Position numbers and translations under genes: made by a program. DNA of 64,000 nucleotides, taken from NCBI RefSeq assembly GCF_030380815.1, contig NZ_JAUDUY010000001.1, forward strand, positions 310,001 through 374,000, given 5' to 3'. The DNA comes from Robiginitalea aurantiaca (GTDB lineage: Bacteria > Bacteroidota > Bacteroidia > Flavobacteriales > Flavobacteriaceae). Shown piece by piece: positions 56,106 through 64,000 of this stretch; position 1 is the stretch's first letter; each line of letters starts with the position of its first letter. Below the pieces are notes generated by a model that saw only the letters and a list, made by a program, of their open reading frames with translations, ran no database searches and was not told the DNA's origin.

Positions 56106-57614
56106 TTAAGGCGTCGTTTTTTTAAAGGTTTCCCCAAAGGCTTCCATGCCCGTGAGTGCGCCTGAAGCACCCATGATAAAGGTGAATACGGGCTGACTCC
56201 TGAAATCATCCTTGTTAGAAGCGCGGAAGGTGTCGTAGTGCCAGTGCTCCAGCTCGTAGGTCTTGAAATCGTTAAAGCGCACCTGGAGTCCATTAGCCGT
56301 ATTTTGAACAACGGCAGTTCCCAGCATAGGGTGGGAATACGCTCCCGGGTACTCCGTGAGGGGTTTGCTGGTCCTGGTGTTTTCAACCCTGTTTTTAACC
56401 TGGGTCTGCTCCCGCTTCAAATTATCCTTGCGTATCCCTTCATACAATTCGAAAATTTCACCGTTCCAATCGCGTTGTCGGTCATCGAACGCCCAAAGAT
56501 CCAGGGCTTTGTACATAAAAGCATGTCGGAGCTCAGCGTGGTCGCGGTTTGCCATGAAATAAACCGCTGTGTTTTTCTCGTGAAGGATCCCTGCTATTGC
56601 CACGAGCCCTCCAATACTCCCCGTGTGAAAGTCTAGTTTTTCTCCTCTGTAATCGTGCTGGAACCACCCTAAACCATATGTGGTCCACGCTGGGTTTGTC
56701 AATATACGCGTAGGGTAGAAGTCCTGTTCCGGGATTAAGGCATGAGGCTTAAACAGATACTGGAAAGTTTCGGGTTTTAAGAGGGTTTTTCCTTTGTATA
56801 CCCCCTTGCCGATAAGCATCTGTAAATAGTGTTCTATATCATCCGCGCTCGTCCAGATCATCCCCGCCGCCCCTATTTGATCGGAAAGATTATGTGCGAC
56901 CTCAGTATATCCATCTTCGGGGTCATAAAAATATGGCGTGACATAGTTTCCTGCATCGAAAATATCCGCTGCCCTGGCGACCGTCCGATGCATCTCAAGG
57001 GGTTTAAAAATATGGAGTTCGACAAATTCGGACCACTGCATTCCCGAAACAGCTCTGATGACCTCCCCGGCAGCGACGTACATCAGATTGTTGTATTGGA
57101 AGCCTCCCCGAATCGGGTACACTTTTTCTGCCATGGCGAACCGCCTGAGCGTTTGAGCCGTCGAAACACTGTCGAGAAACCAAAGCAAGTCCGCCCCTTC
57201 AATCCCCAGGTTATGTGTCAAAAGGTCTTTTACACGGGCCTCTTCCGTAATACAGGGGTCTGATAGTTGAAATTCCGGCAAGTGCATTCTAACCCTGTCA
57301 TCCCAATTCAGTTTACCCTGGTCCACAAGGATGCCTAGGGCCATGGCTACAATCGCCTTTGTAGTTGAGCCCATATTAAAGAGGGTTTCGCCATTGACGG
57401 GGGTCTTGGTTTCAATATTAGTCACCCCGTAAACTTCGCTGAAAACCACTTCGCCCTCCTTGACGACAATGGCCGTCATGCCCGGGATATGCCAGTCGTC
57501 AATTCCTTTTAAAATCATGTCATTAAGTACAGCGGTTTTTGTCTGGGCAGCTGCTCTGGGGAAGGCCAGAAGCGAAATTGTAAGGACTACGAAAGGGATA
57601 AAACGACGTATCAT
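56106..57614 (-). CDS. Secreted serine beta-lactamase-fold hydrolase
   Basis: The start at 57614 begins the signal peptide MIRRFIPFVVLTISLLAF; a GTG or ATG-like start further upstream at 57650 would only add 12 residues. SxxK is STTK (Ser83, Lys86), the second element is YNN (Y-x-N), and HTGSIGG later supplies the third (HTG). The class C beta-lactamase / esterase / DD-peptidase-like family is very broad. The last 130 residues form a separate C-terminal domain. Actual substrate is unknown; an antibiotic role is not indicated. Confidence 0.87.
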   Translation of the reverse strand: MIRRFIPFVVLTISLLAFPRAAAQTKTAVLNDMILKGIDDWHIPGMTAIVVKEGEVVFSEVYGVTNIETKTPVNGETLFNMGSTTKAIVAMALGILVDQGKLNWDDRVRMHLPEFQLSDPCITEEARVKDLLTHNLGIEGADLLWFLDSVSTAQTLRRFAMAEKVYPIRGGFQYNNLMYVAAGEVIRAVSGMQWSEFVELHIFKPLEMHRTVARAADIFDAGNYVTPYFYDPEDGYTEVAHNLSDQIGAAGMIWTSADDIEHYLQMLIGKGVYKGKTLLKPETFQYLFKPHALIPEQDFYPTRILTNPAWTTYGLGWFQHDYRGEKLDFHTGSIGGLVAIAGILHEKNTAVYFMANRDHAELRHAFMYKALDLWAFDDRQRDWNGEIFELYEGIRKDNLKREQTQVKNRVENTRTSKPLTEYPGAYSHPMLGTAVVQNTANGLQVRFNDFKTYELEHWHYDTFRASNKDDFRSQPVFTFIMGASGALTGMEAFGETFKKTTP

Positions 57615-57780
57615 AAGTGCGCTCGGTTGGTTATAGAATTTGAACTTCAAAAAGCCCGTTTAAGGGACTCATGTGGATTAAGGTACAAAAAGGCACATGA
57701 CAATGCAGATTTCCCGTTTAGGAATTTTCTATCTGTTTACAAAAACTTACATTTAGAAGACAGACATTAAAACCAACCCA

Positions 57781-60700
57781 ATGAACAGATTTTTACTCCT
57801 CATCCTTTCGTTTTGCACCGTGTTTTATAGCACTGCTCAGGACCTGAGCACTTTTATGGAACCTGCTAAATTTCGAAATATTGGCCCCTTTCGCGGAGGC
57901 CGATCTACCGGTTCTTCAGGTGTTGTAGGTGATCCCTTGACCTATTACATGGGCACTACAGGTGGTGGCTTATGGAAAACCACGGATGCCGGACAACATT
58001 GGCATAATATTTCGGACGGGTATTTTAAAACGGGTTCTGTCGGCGTGGTATCTGTATCGGAAAGTCATCCGAATACAGTCTATGTAGGTATGGGCGAACA
58101 TGCCCCAAGAGGGGTGACCACATCCTATGGAGATGGGGTCTACAAATCCACAGATGCGGGTAAAACATGGCGGCATATGGGACTGGAGAATACCCGGCAT
58201 ATCTCGCGTATTGTCATTCACCCGGACAATCCGGATATCATTTGGGTCGCCGCCCAGGGCGCCCTTCACGGACCCACACAGGAGCGTGGTATTTATAAGT
58301 CCACAGATGGCGGAAACACCTGGAAGAATGTACTTTTTGTCAACGATCTCACCGGGTGCAGTGATCTCTCCATCGACATGCACAATCCCATGGTCCTCTA
58401 TGCGGCCATGTGGGAGCATATCCGCAAACCCTGGAAAGTAATCAGCGGGGGTCCGGGAAGCGGGATGTACAAGTCCACGGATGGGGGAGAAACCTGGTTC
58501 CAGATTCACAAGGGCCTGCCTGAAGAGAAAGGAAAGATGGCTGTAGCCGTATCCAGGGCAAACCCGGATCGTGTTTACGCCCTTGTTGAAAGCGACACAC
58601 ATAAGGAGAAGGGCGGCCTCTTTGTTTCCTCGAATGCCGGAGATAACTGGAGTCGTGTTAGCGGAGATCACCGGCTGATCCAGCGGGCGTGGTATTATAT
58701 TGAAATTGCCCCTGATCCGAATAACGAGCACACCATTTATGTGATGAGTGCTTCAACCTACCGGTCCATCGATGGAGGGAAGTCCTGGGAGGAAATTCCC
58801 ACCCATCACGGGGACTATCACGATCTCTGGATTAACCCTGACGATTCAGACAATATGGTCATATCGGATGATGGAGGAGCGGAAATCACTTTTGACAAGG
58901 GTAAATCCTGGTCGAGGGTCGACAATATGCCTACAGCCCAGTTTTACAGGGTTGCCGTGGACAATCAATTTCCCTACAACCTTTATGGGGGTCAGCAGGA
59001 CAATACTTCAGTGAAAATTTCCAGTATCGGAATGGGGACTTCCGGAATTGGACGGGAGCACTGGGAGCCCTCTGCTGGAGGGGAAAGCGCTTTTCTTGCC
59101 TTTGATCCGGATAACCCGGAAAAAGTAATGGGGGGGAGCTACCTGGGGACCGTAAACCTGTTAAACGTTAAGGCAAAAACAGGGACAAAGGTGATGATCG
59201 AGCCTAATTTGTACCTCGGGCTCCCGGCAAGAGAGATGAAATACCTCTTCAACTGGAATGCACCCATCATAAAGTCGGTACATGAGCCAAATACATATTA
59301 CCATGCCGCGCAAAAAGTACTGCGAACGAGAGATGAAGGGAATTCCTGGGAAGAAATGTCCCCGGACCTCACCCGCGATCAGGATGATAAGCAGGGCAAT
59401 GGCGGAGGACCCTACACAAACGAGGCGGTCGGAGCAGAAAATTACGGAACCCTTAGTTATATCATCGAATCACCACATGAGGCAGGGGTATTTTATACGG
59501 GAAGTGATGATGGCCTGCTGCACATCACCCGCGATAATGGGGCAAACTGGGAGAATGTCACGCCGAAAGGCCTGCCTGAATCCCTGATCAATGCCATAGA
59601 GGTATCGCCTCATGATCCCGGTACGGTCTATATCGCCACGACCCGTTACAAATTCAATGACTTTGCACCTTCACTTTACAAGAGCACGAACTACGGCAGC
59701 TCCTGGCAAAAAATCAGCGAGGGGATTCCCTACGGAGCTTTCACACGTGTAGTACGGGAAGACCCAAAGCGAAAGGATCTTTTGGTATGTGGAACGGAAA
59801 CCGGCCTTTATATTTCATTTAATGGCGGTAAGCGCTGGGAGTCTTTGAAATCCAACCTTCCTGTGGTCCCGATCACCGATTTAAAGCTGGCCCACGACGA
59901 TATCATTATTGCCACCCAGGGCCGGTCTTTTTGGATCTTCGACGACCTGCCACTTCTGCGGCAGTACGATGGCAATCCTGGAGAAACCAAGATCTACAAG
60001 CCTGAGGATGTGATTTACCCCAATTGGTACAGCAGTATGAATTCTTCTGTTCCCAAAGGCACAAATTCCTTTGAGGGGGTGAATCCGGCCAGTGGAATGG
60101 TTGTTTATTACGCCCTCCCGGAGTTAGCCGATTCACTTGAAGTACGCCTGGAGATCCGGGATGCTGACGGAGCATTGGTTCGGAGTTTTACGACGGTTCC
60201 CGGTTCGAAGTACCGCTCCTATGAAGGAGCGCCCTCAAAAGCTCCACTGCTTCCGCGCAAGGAAGGGCTGAACCGTTTTGTTTGGGACCTTAGGCACTCC
60301 GGGTTGCCAGGCATACCTGAGGCGTATATCGAAGGTAGTTTCAGGGGTCGAAGAGCCATGCCGGGCACTTATACCCTGACTTTAAAACACGGGGATTTTC
60401 AGACTGAAACAAAAGCTTCGATATTGCCAAACCCGCATATACCCACTACTCAGGAGACCTGGACGGACTACGAGGTTACGATGAAGCAGGCGGAAGCCAG
60501 GTATCGGGAGATGACCGAAATGACAAACACGATGTTTGCCTTGCAGGGGCGTATGAACCAGATGATTTCGCATATGGAAACAACGCCCTATACGGAAGTC
60601 ACAGAAGAGGCTAAGCGGACCCTGGTGAAGGTGAAGGCGTGGGATGCGAAGATGGTACAGCGCCTTTCAAAGGCATATGATGACGTGGAGAACTACGTCA

Positions 60701-60912
60701 ACGGGTTTACAGCCGAGTACCTCACAGCTCTTAATCACGGGGATAGTGGGATTCCAAGGATCAATACTGGGACTAAGGCCACCCTCGACAGGCTCGACAA
60801 AGAGTGGGTCGGCCTCAAACGGGAGGCCGAATTGCTCATGAGCGAGGACATCGAAGGCCTGAACCGGGAATTTTACGAATTGGGGATAGGGCCCCTTTAT
60901 CTGGATAAATAG
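57781..60912 (+). CDS. Secreted Asp-box (BNR) beta-propeller protein, second copy
   Basis: The 1043-residue protein has a signal peptide (near STAQ) and many Asp-box motifs: [40 protein letters not shown]. It shares layout and wording with the protein at 4290-7547, including NIGPxxxGR near the start, SYGDGVYKS-type and QFYxVAVDN-type segments, and a C-terminal helical region. The two are clear paralogues. The closing region may bind sugar or peptide. I cannot assign a catalytic function; automatic annotation would call it a glycosyl hydrolase. Confidence 0.82.
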   Translation: MNRFLLLILSFCTVFYSTAQDLSTFMEPAKFRNIGPFRGGRSTGSSGVVGDPLTYYMGTTGGGLWKTTDAGQHWHNISDGYFKTGSVGVVSVSESHPNTVYVGMGEHAPRGVTTSYGDGVYKSTDAGKTWRHMGLENTRHISRIVIHPDNPDIIWVAAQGALHGPTQERGIYKSTDGGNTWKNVLFVNDLTGCSDLSIDMHNPMVLYAAMWEHIRKPWKVISGGPGSGMYKSTDGGETWFQIHKGLPEEKGKMAVAVSRANPDRVYALVESDTHKEKGGLFVSSNAGDNWSRVSGDHRLIQRAWYYIEIAPDPNNEHTIYVMSASTYRSIDGGKSWEEIPTHHGDYHDLWINPDDSDNMVISDDGGAEITFDKGKSWSRVDNMPTAQFYRVAVDNQFPYNLYGGQQDNTSVKISSIGMGTSGIGREHWEPSAGGESAFLAFDPDNPEKVMGGSYLGTVNLLNVKAKTGTKVMIEPNLYLGLPAREMKYLFNWNAPIIKSVHEPNTYYHAAQKVLRTRDEGNSWEEMSPDLTRDQDDKQGNGGGPYTNEAVGAENYGTLSYIIESPHEAGVFYTGSDDGLLHITRDNGANWENVTPKGLPESLINAIEVSPHDPGTVYIATTRYKFNDFAPSLYKSTNYGSSWQKISEGIPYGAFTRVVREDPKRKDLLVCGTETGLYISFNGGKRWESLKSNLPVVPITDLKLAHDDIIIATQGRSFWIFDDLPLLRQYDGNPGETKIYKPEDVIYPNWYSSMNSSVPKGTNSFEGVNPASGMVVYYALPELADSLEVRLEIRDADGALVRSFTTVPGSKYRSYEGAPSKAPLLPRKEGLNRFVWDLRHSGLPGIPEAYIEGSFRGRRAMPGTYTLTLKHGDFQTETKASILPNPHIPTTQETWTDYEVTMKQAEARYREMTEMTNTMFALQGRMNQMISHMETTPYTEVTEEAKRTLVKVKAWDAKMVQRLSKAYDDVENYVNGFTAEYLTALNHGDSGIPRINTGTKATLDRLDKEWVGLKREAELLMSEDIEGLNREFYELGIGPLYLDK

Positions 60913-61042
60913 CTGCCTCCGTTACCGGGGTGTGATAAGTGTCCGGAGGGATGCATTTGGTGTTTTAACGAGGAATTAAGGCACTTAGGCTCAAGGTTTT
61001 TGGGGCCACGGGAGAATACTGTTATTTCGGGGTGAACACTAT

Positions 61043-61693
61043 ATGAAAATGATTTTTTACAAAGGCAGATTGTACGGCTTTATGGCAGTGCTAGGGTTGT
61101 TATTCGGTGCATGTTCATCGGTGCAGCCGGGTACGGAAAGCTATACACATGCCTGGGAAGAAGTCGTGGATTCAGAGCGCTGGGAGACCGCTTTGAATGA
61201 ACCGCCCAGGGCCCCGGCTGAAAATCCCACCTACTTTGCAGTCCCGGAATTCGATCCAAGGGAAACCACAGAAGCATCCCCTGACTTTGTACAGCGCTAT
61301 CCTGTTCTTGTAAGTCGTGCGTATTTCCGGCTCATTTCAGAGGCCATGGAAGCCGATAAAGAAGTAGCCAGAAGTTATCAGGAACTCTACAGGGAATCCC
61401 GATCTATCGAAGAACAAAACAATATCCGCCTTCAAAAGGAATTCGAAACCTCTCAGAAACGATTTCTCGCCCATCGGGAGATGCTAAATGGACTGAGGTC
61501 ATGGAATGCCTTCAACAGATATGGGTCCGACGATCTTGACTTTTTCCTGAAGGAAGAGTTTGAACCCGTATATGAAAAGTACAATCGGGGTGTTAAGGAA
61601 GATGACCTCGTGGATTACCTCATGCGGCGACTGGCCGATTTATACCATCAGAAATACGGTGGATTGACCCCTGAAGAATTCTTCGAAGGATAA
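61043..61693 (+). CDS. Lipoprotein of unknown function
   Basis: The 216-residue product has a lipobox (LLFGAC, Cys24) and a mature chain that is strongly helical, rich in Glu and Arg, with a probable coiled coil at about residues 100-150. No family is recognised. It follows the Asp-box gene by 130 bases and could be co-transcribed. The second Met (codon 3) is an equally good start. Confidence 0.65.
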   Translation: MKMIFYKGRLYGFMAVLGLLFGACSSVQPGTESYTHAWEEVVDSERWETALNEPPRAPAENPTYFAVPEFDPRETTEASPDFVQRYPVLVSRAYFRLISEAMEADKEVARSYQELYRESRSIEEQNNIRLQKEFETSQKRFLAHREMLNGLRSWNAFNRYGSDDLDFFLKEEFEPVYEKYNRGVKEDDLVDYLMRRLADLYHQKYGGLTPEEFFEG

Positions 61694-62009
61694 GCCCGGG
61701 CATTACCGGATTACTTAAAGCCGGACAACCCCAACCCCAAGGCTTGGGATACCCGGGGAGAACGCACTGTTTATGGAGTTGTGATAGCATTTCAGATCGA
61801 TACCTTTCGGTCCGAACATTGGGAGAAAAGGTCGATAGCCTGTCCTCTGCTAAGGCGGTTTCCCGAGGACCGGTGTAACCTCTCTGCCGGAATTGCCCCG
61901 AAAACGAACTCTGCATTAAGATATAAAGCAATGGGTGCATAACCCTTGCCAGCTCCGGAAGAACGAGCGCAGGGTTTGTTCAGGTAGTACAGAAAGGACA
62001 TATTCCATT
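61694..62009. other. Intergenic stretch without a convincing gene
   Basis: About 315 bases between the lipoprotein gene and the operator at 62010. Minus-strand frames exist here, but none has a plausible start, signal or composition. One short palindrome (CCCAAGGCTTGGG, near 61735-61747) is visible. No RNA gene is recognisable. Confidence 0.5.
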
Positions 62010-62075
62010 TTTTTGTAAAGCTTACTTGACATTTAAAAAATAATTTCTATATTTGTCAAATAAACTTTACAAAAA
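62010..62075 (+). promoter_or_regulatory. Promoter inside a 25-base inverted repeat (operator)
   Basis: TTG (62026-62028), 19 bases, TATATTTG (62048-62055) is a full-consensus Bacteroidota promoter. It lies inside a long inverted repeat: the left arm 62010-62034 and right arm 62051-62075 match at 21 of 25 positions, with 16 bases between. The minus-33 TTG is in the left arm and the TTTG of the minus-7 box in the right arm, so a bound dimer would exclude polymerase. The HTH gene at 62526 is the obvious candidate regulator. Confidence 0.8.
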
Positions 62076-62092
62076 GACAAAAGTAGTTTACA

Positions 62093-62506
62093 ATGAAAAC
62101 CTTCGTTATGAATACAAAATCAGCAAAAAAGAAAAATATCAGCAGGCTTGCCGTCTGGACCCTGGCCTGGACTCTTTCAACGGCCTTAGCCACCTTCGGC
62201 AGCCTTTTCCTTTGGGAAGGGAATTCCCTACTGACAGCTTTGTCTATCGTATTGAACCTGGGGATTGGGATCGGGATGGTACTGGCGAACCGTCAGTTTC
62301 TCGAGGACTGCGATGAACTCGAAAAAAAGGTGCAGCTCGAAGCCATGGCATTAACCCTGGGGTTTACCCTGATTGTGGGGATTGCCTATAGCATCATGGA
62401 TTCAACCAATCTAATCCCTTGGGATGCGGAAATAAGTTTCCTGGTAGTATTTATGGGGTTATTCTATATGGTCGCATTGGTCTTCAACCGTAAAAGGTAT
62501 TTGTAA
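62093..62506 (+). CDS. Four-helix membrane protein paired with an HTH regulator
   Basis: The 137-residue protein has four hydrophobic helices (residues about 18-40, 44-63, 82-102, 110-130). A charged segment EDCDELEKKVQLEAMALT lies before the third helix, a pattern seen in small membrane proteins that travel with YozG-type regulators. A start at codon 6 (MNTKSAKKK) is also possible. It is 19 bases before the HTH gene. No enzymatic motif is present. It may sense or be controlled with the regulator. Confidence 0.7.
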   Translation: MKTFVMNTKSAKKKNISRLAVWTLAWTLSTALATFGSLFLWEGNSLLTALSIVLNLGIGIGMVLANRQFLEDCDELEKKVQLEAMALTLGFTLIVGIAYSIMDSTNLIPWDAEISFLVVFMGLFYMVALVFNRKRYL

Positions 62507-62525
62507 CCCCTCTTAAAGCCGTAAC

Positions 62526-62729
62526 ATGAAAAATAGAATACGGGTCCTGCGCGCGGAAAAGAAATGGACACAGGAAGATTTAGCGGATGCCATTGGGGTC
62601 TCCCGACAGACGATCAACGCGATTGAAAAGGAAAAGTTCGACCCCAGTTTGCCAACGGCATTCCGGATCGCGGGTCTCTTTGAGCGAACCATTGAAGAAG
62701 TTTTTCAGTTCGAAGAAAGTGATGCCTGA
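62526..62729 (+). CDS. Small Xre-family HTH regulator
   Basis: The 67-residue protein is one helix-turn-helix domain (KNRIRVLRAEKKWTQEDLAD, then IGVSRQTINAIEKEKFDPSL), close to the YozG type, with no ligand domain. Such proteins bind as dimers to inverted repeats. The long repeat over the promoter at 62010-62075 of the same unit suggests autoregulation. A strong terminator lies after it at 62830-62876. Confidence 0.9.
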   Translation: MKNRIRVLRAEKKWTQEDLADAIGVSRQTINAIEKEKFDPSLPTAFRIAGLFERTIEEVFQFEESDA

Positions 62730-62829
62730 TCCTGAAATACACCTCCGGAACAGCCTCATTTGATCGCGGTAAGCACTTGAATATTTGACGTCCCCGAAGG
62801 GCTGGGATCCAAAACTTAAATAGGAATAG

Positions 62830-62876
62830 CGGATTGAAAATTGAAACGCTCTGTTTTCTTTTTCAATCCGTTTTTT
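62830..62876 (+). terminator. Rho-independent terminator after the HTH unit
   Basis: CGGATTGAAAA (62830-62840) and TTTTCAATCCG (62860-62870) form a perfect 11-base stem, with an internal smaller stem in the loop, followed by six Ts. It lies 100 bases after the HTH stop codon and ends the unit. Confidence 0.85.
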
Positions 62877-62935
62877 GAAGACGGAATTCTCATTTTATTC
62901 GACTACATTAGAGGTAAGGTATGTAGTACTTCAGA

Positions 62936-63634
62936 ATGATTTTCGCATTTACATCGGGTTTGTTGGCTTCAATGCTCCATGTGATTTCCGGACCGGACCA
63001 CCTGGCAGCGGTCACACCTTTTGCCATAGCCCGAAAAAAAAAGGCATGGAAAATTGGCCTGATTTGGGGTTTGGCACATCTTACAGGAATGGTGGTCATC
63101 GGACTTTTATTCCTCTTGTTCAGGGAAGCAATTCCCGTAGAAGCGATCTCGGCCTATAGCGAACAACTGGTAGGCCTTGTCCTTGTACTTATTGGAATCT
63201 GGGCACTCTACTCGGTTTTTATAAAAGGGGGAATCCATTCCCATACGCATATACACGACGGGGAATCCCCCTACCTGCATAAACACCCGCACAGCCATAG
63301 CAGTACAGATACGCATTCGCACGTGCATAAACAGGAGCCAAAGAATCATCAGGCAGCCGCCTTTTCCATCGGATTTTTACACGGGCTTGCGGGGATAGCT
63401 CACTTTCTATTATTTCTGCCGGTCCTCAGTTTTGATTCCCAGGACGAAGCCGTTGTATATATCATTGGCTTTGGAACAGGGACAGTACTGGCAATGACCG
63501 TATTTACGCTGGTTCTTGGCAGGGTATCGGAATTGGCCACGAACTGGCATAATCCCCTTTTTTTCAGGGGAATCCGCGTGGCCGGGGGACTTTTTGCCAT
63601 CGTCATCGGAGTCTACTGGATGTTTAGCAATTAA
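62936..63634 (+). CDS. His-rich UreH/NicO-type nickel permease
   Basis: The 232-residue membrane protein has about six helices. The first carries HVISGPDHLAAV, an H-x5-D-H motif similar to the metal site of nickel/cobalt permeases. HLTGMVV and GFLHGLAGIAHF follow in later helices. A loop of about 40 residues between helices 3 and 4 has twelve or more His (HSHTHIHDG, HKHPHSHSS, HSHVHK), a usual sign of nickel or cobalt binding. Its end overlaps the end of hypE by four bases in convergent order. Nickel supply for a hydrogenase is the best inference. Confidence 0.82.
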   Translation: MIFAFTSGLLASMLHVISGPDHLAAVTPFAIARKKKAWKIGLIWGLAHLTGMVVIGLLFLLFREAIPVEAISAYSEQLVGLVLVLIGIWALYSVFIKGGIHSHTHIHDGESPYLHKHPHSHSSTDTHSHVHKQEPKNHQAAAFSIGFLHGLAGIAHFLLFLPVLSFDSQDEAVVYIIGFGTGTVLAMTVFTLVLGRVSELATNWHNPLFFRGIRVAGGLFAIVIGVYWMFSN

Positions 63635-64000
63635 CAAATGCGCGGTAACTGCTCGCCGATCAGGGGCGTGACGATACGCTTCCCGCCAATACTGCTCTCC
63701 ATGACCACTTTACCTGGATGATCGGGTACGATACTCCCGATGCATGCCGATCCTGAACCTTTGGGATGCGCCTGCATAAAGGCGAGTACCTCAGGGGCAA
63801 CCGCTCCATCAACTACAGCGCAGAGAATACCTTCATTGGCTACGTACAAAGGATCCAGGCCCAGGATTTCGCAGGCTGCTGCGACCTGATGGTGAATTGG
63901 AAAATCGGTCTCCCTCAAAAGTACGCCCCGCCCGCTATCCTGCGCAATTTCAGAACAAACCCCGGATACGCCACCTCTTGTTGGATCCCGAAACAGATGG
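63631..64000 (-). CDS. hypE: Hydrogenase maturation protein HypE, C-terminal part
   Basis: The visible frame runs past the right edge of the window and contains RDPTRGGVSGV, VANEGIL and the ending GEQLPRIC, all diagnostic of HypE. The final Cys is the residue that receives the carbamoyl group and is turned into thiocyanate, the source of cyanide ligands for the [NiFe] active site. The start lies beyond the window. A hydrogenase gene cluster is therefore expected to the right. The convergent nickel-type permease fits this. Confidence 0.92.
   Translation of the reverse strand, partial: HLFRDPTRGGVSGVCSEIAQDSGRGVLLRETDFPIHHQVAAACEILGLDPLYVANEGILCAVVDGAVAPEVLAFMQAHPKGSGSACIGSIVPDHPGKVVMESSIGGKRIVTPLIGEQLPRIC

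Noticed and set aside
55187-56386. Long frame giving a 399-residue version of the DUF4350-like protein
   Set aside because: The first 97 residues are read from the antisense-free shifted frame of the upstream hydrolase gene and have no natural composition; the ATG at 56095 starts a proper signal peptide.
61735-61747. Palindrome CCCAAGGCTTGGG
   Set aside because: Short, with no promoter near it; likely chance.
61620-62001. Minus-strand frames of 69 and 106 residues before the HTH unit
   Set aside because: No signal, start context, promoter or recognisable motif; one overlaps the lipoprotein gene in antisense.
1-64000. CRISPR arrays, transposons, tRNA or rRNA genes, prophage
   Set aside because: No spaced repeats, transposase motifs, cloverleaf-like or ribosomal sequences were recognised on either strand.

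Overview
The window looks like chromosomal DNA of a member of the Bacteroidota, most likely a (probably marine) flavobacterium. Four things point there: TAnnTTTG-type minus-7 promoter boxes with very short leaders, many lipoprotein signal peptides, Bacteroidota-typical families (HYC_CC_PP protein, DUF6090 protein, CzcA-TolC fusion, PafA-type phosphatase, DUF3604 proteins), and the gene order of the metal operons. No rRNA, tRNA, CRISPR array, insertion sequence or phage gene was recognised. Both ends cut a gene: a lytic transglycosylase on the left and hypE on the right.

Layout. 1-2 kb: transglycosylase tail, thioredoxin, PagL-like lipid A deacylase. 2-4.1 kb (minus): arsenic operon arsR-arsC-ACR3 with a likely ArsR operator. 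4.3-7.5 kb: large secreted Asp-box beta-propeller protein. 7.8-18.4 kb: a copper/silver detoxification operon (HYC_CC_PP protein, CusA, TolC, CopA ATPase, PepSY protein, CusB). 18.5-22.7 kb: small proteins, a CDGSH iron-sulfur protein, and a PAS / metallo-beta-lactamase-fold / outer-membrane protein unit. 22.8-29.5 kb: penicillin acylase-like lipoprotein, an Fnr-family regulator, a GH3 lipoprotein and a secreted esterase. 29.5-35.1 kb (minus): two tandem DUF3604 lipoproteins, an outer-membrane barrel, a small secreted protein and a frameshifted gene remnant. 35.3-41.0 kb (minus): five tightly overlapping genes for a parvulin, a HupE-like membrane protein, a LolD-like ATPase, an FtsX-like permease and a ZnuA-like metal-binding lipoprotein. 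41.1-47.1 kb (minus): zinc/cobalt/cadmium-type efflux with a fused CzcA-TolC. 47.3-61.7 kb: mainly secreted hydrolases (M20 amidohydrolase, PafA phosphatase, 3-keto-disaccharide hydrolase-like, beta-lactamase-fold, a second Asp-box propeller) with a few membrane proteins. 62-64 kb: a membrane protein / HTH regulator pair under a striking operator, a His-rich nickel-type permease, and hypE.

The dominant theme is metal handling: arsenic export, monovalent copper/silver efflux, divalent zinc-type efflux, probable periplasmic zinc traffic, and nickel supply beside a [NiFe]-hydrogenase maturation gene. The best candidate for an undescribed system is the 35.3-41.0 kb cluster. It pairs a ZnuA-like metal-binding lipoprotein with an ABC transporter of the LolCDE/MacB type rather than the usual ZnuBC type, and adds a HupE-like protein whose membrane metal-site histidines appear to be lost. 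All assignments come from reading the sequence; no database search was possible.
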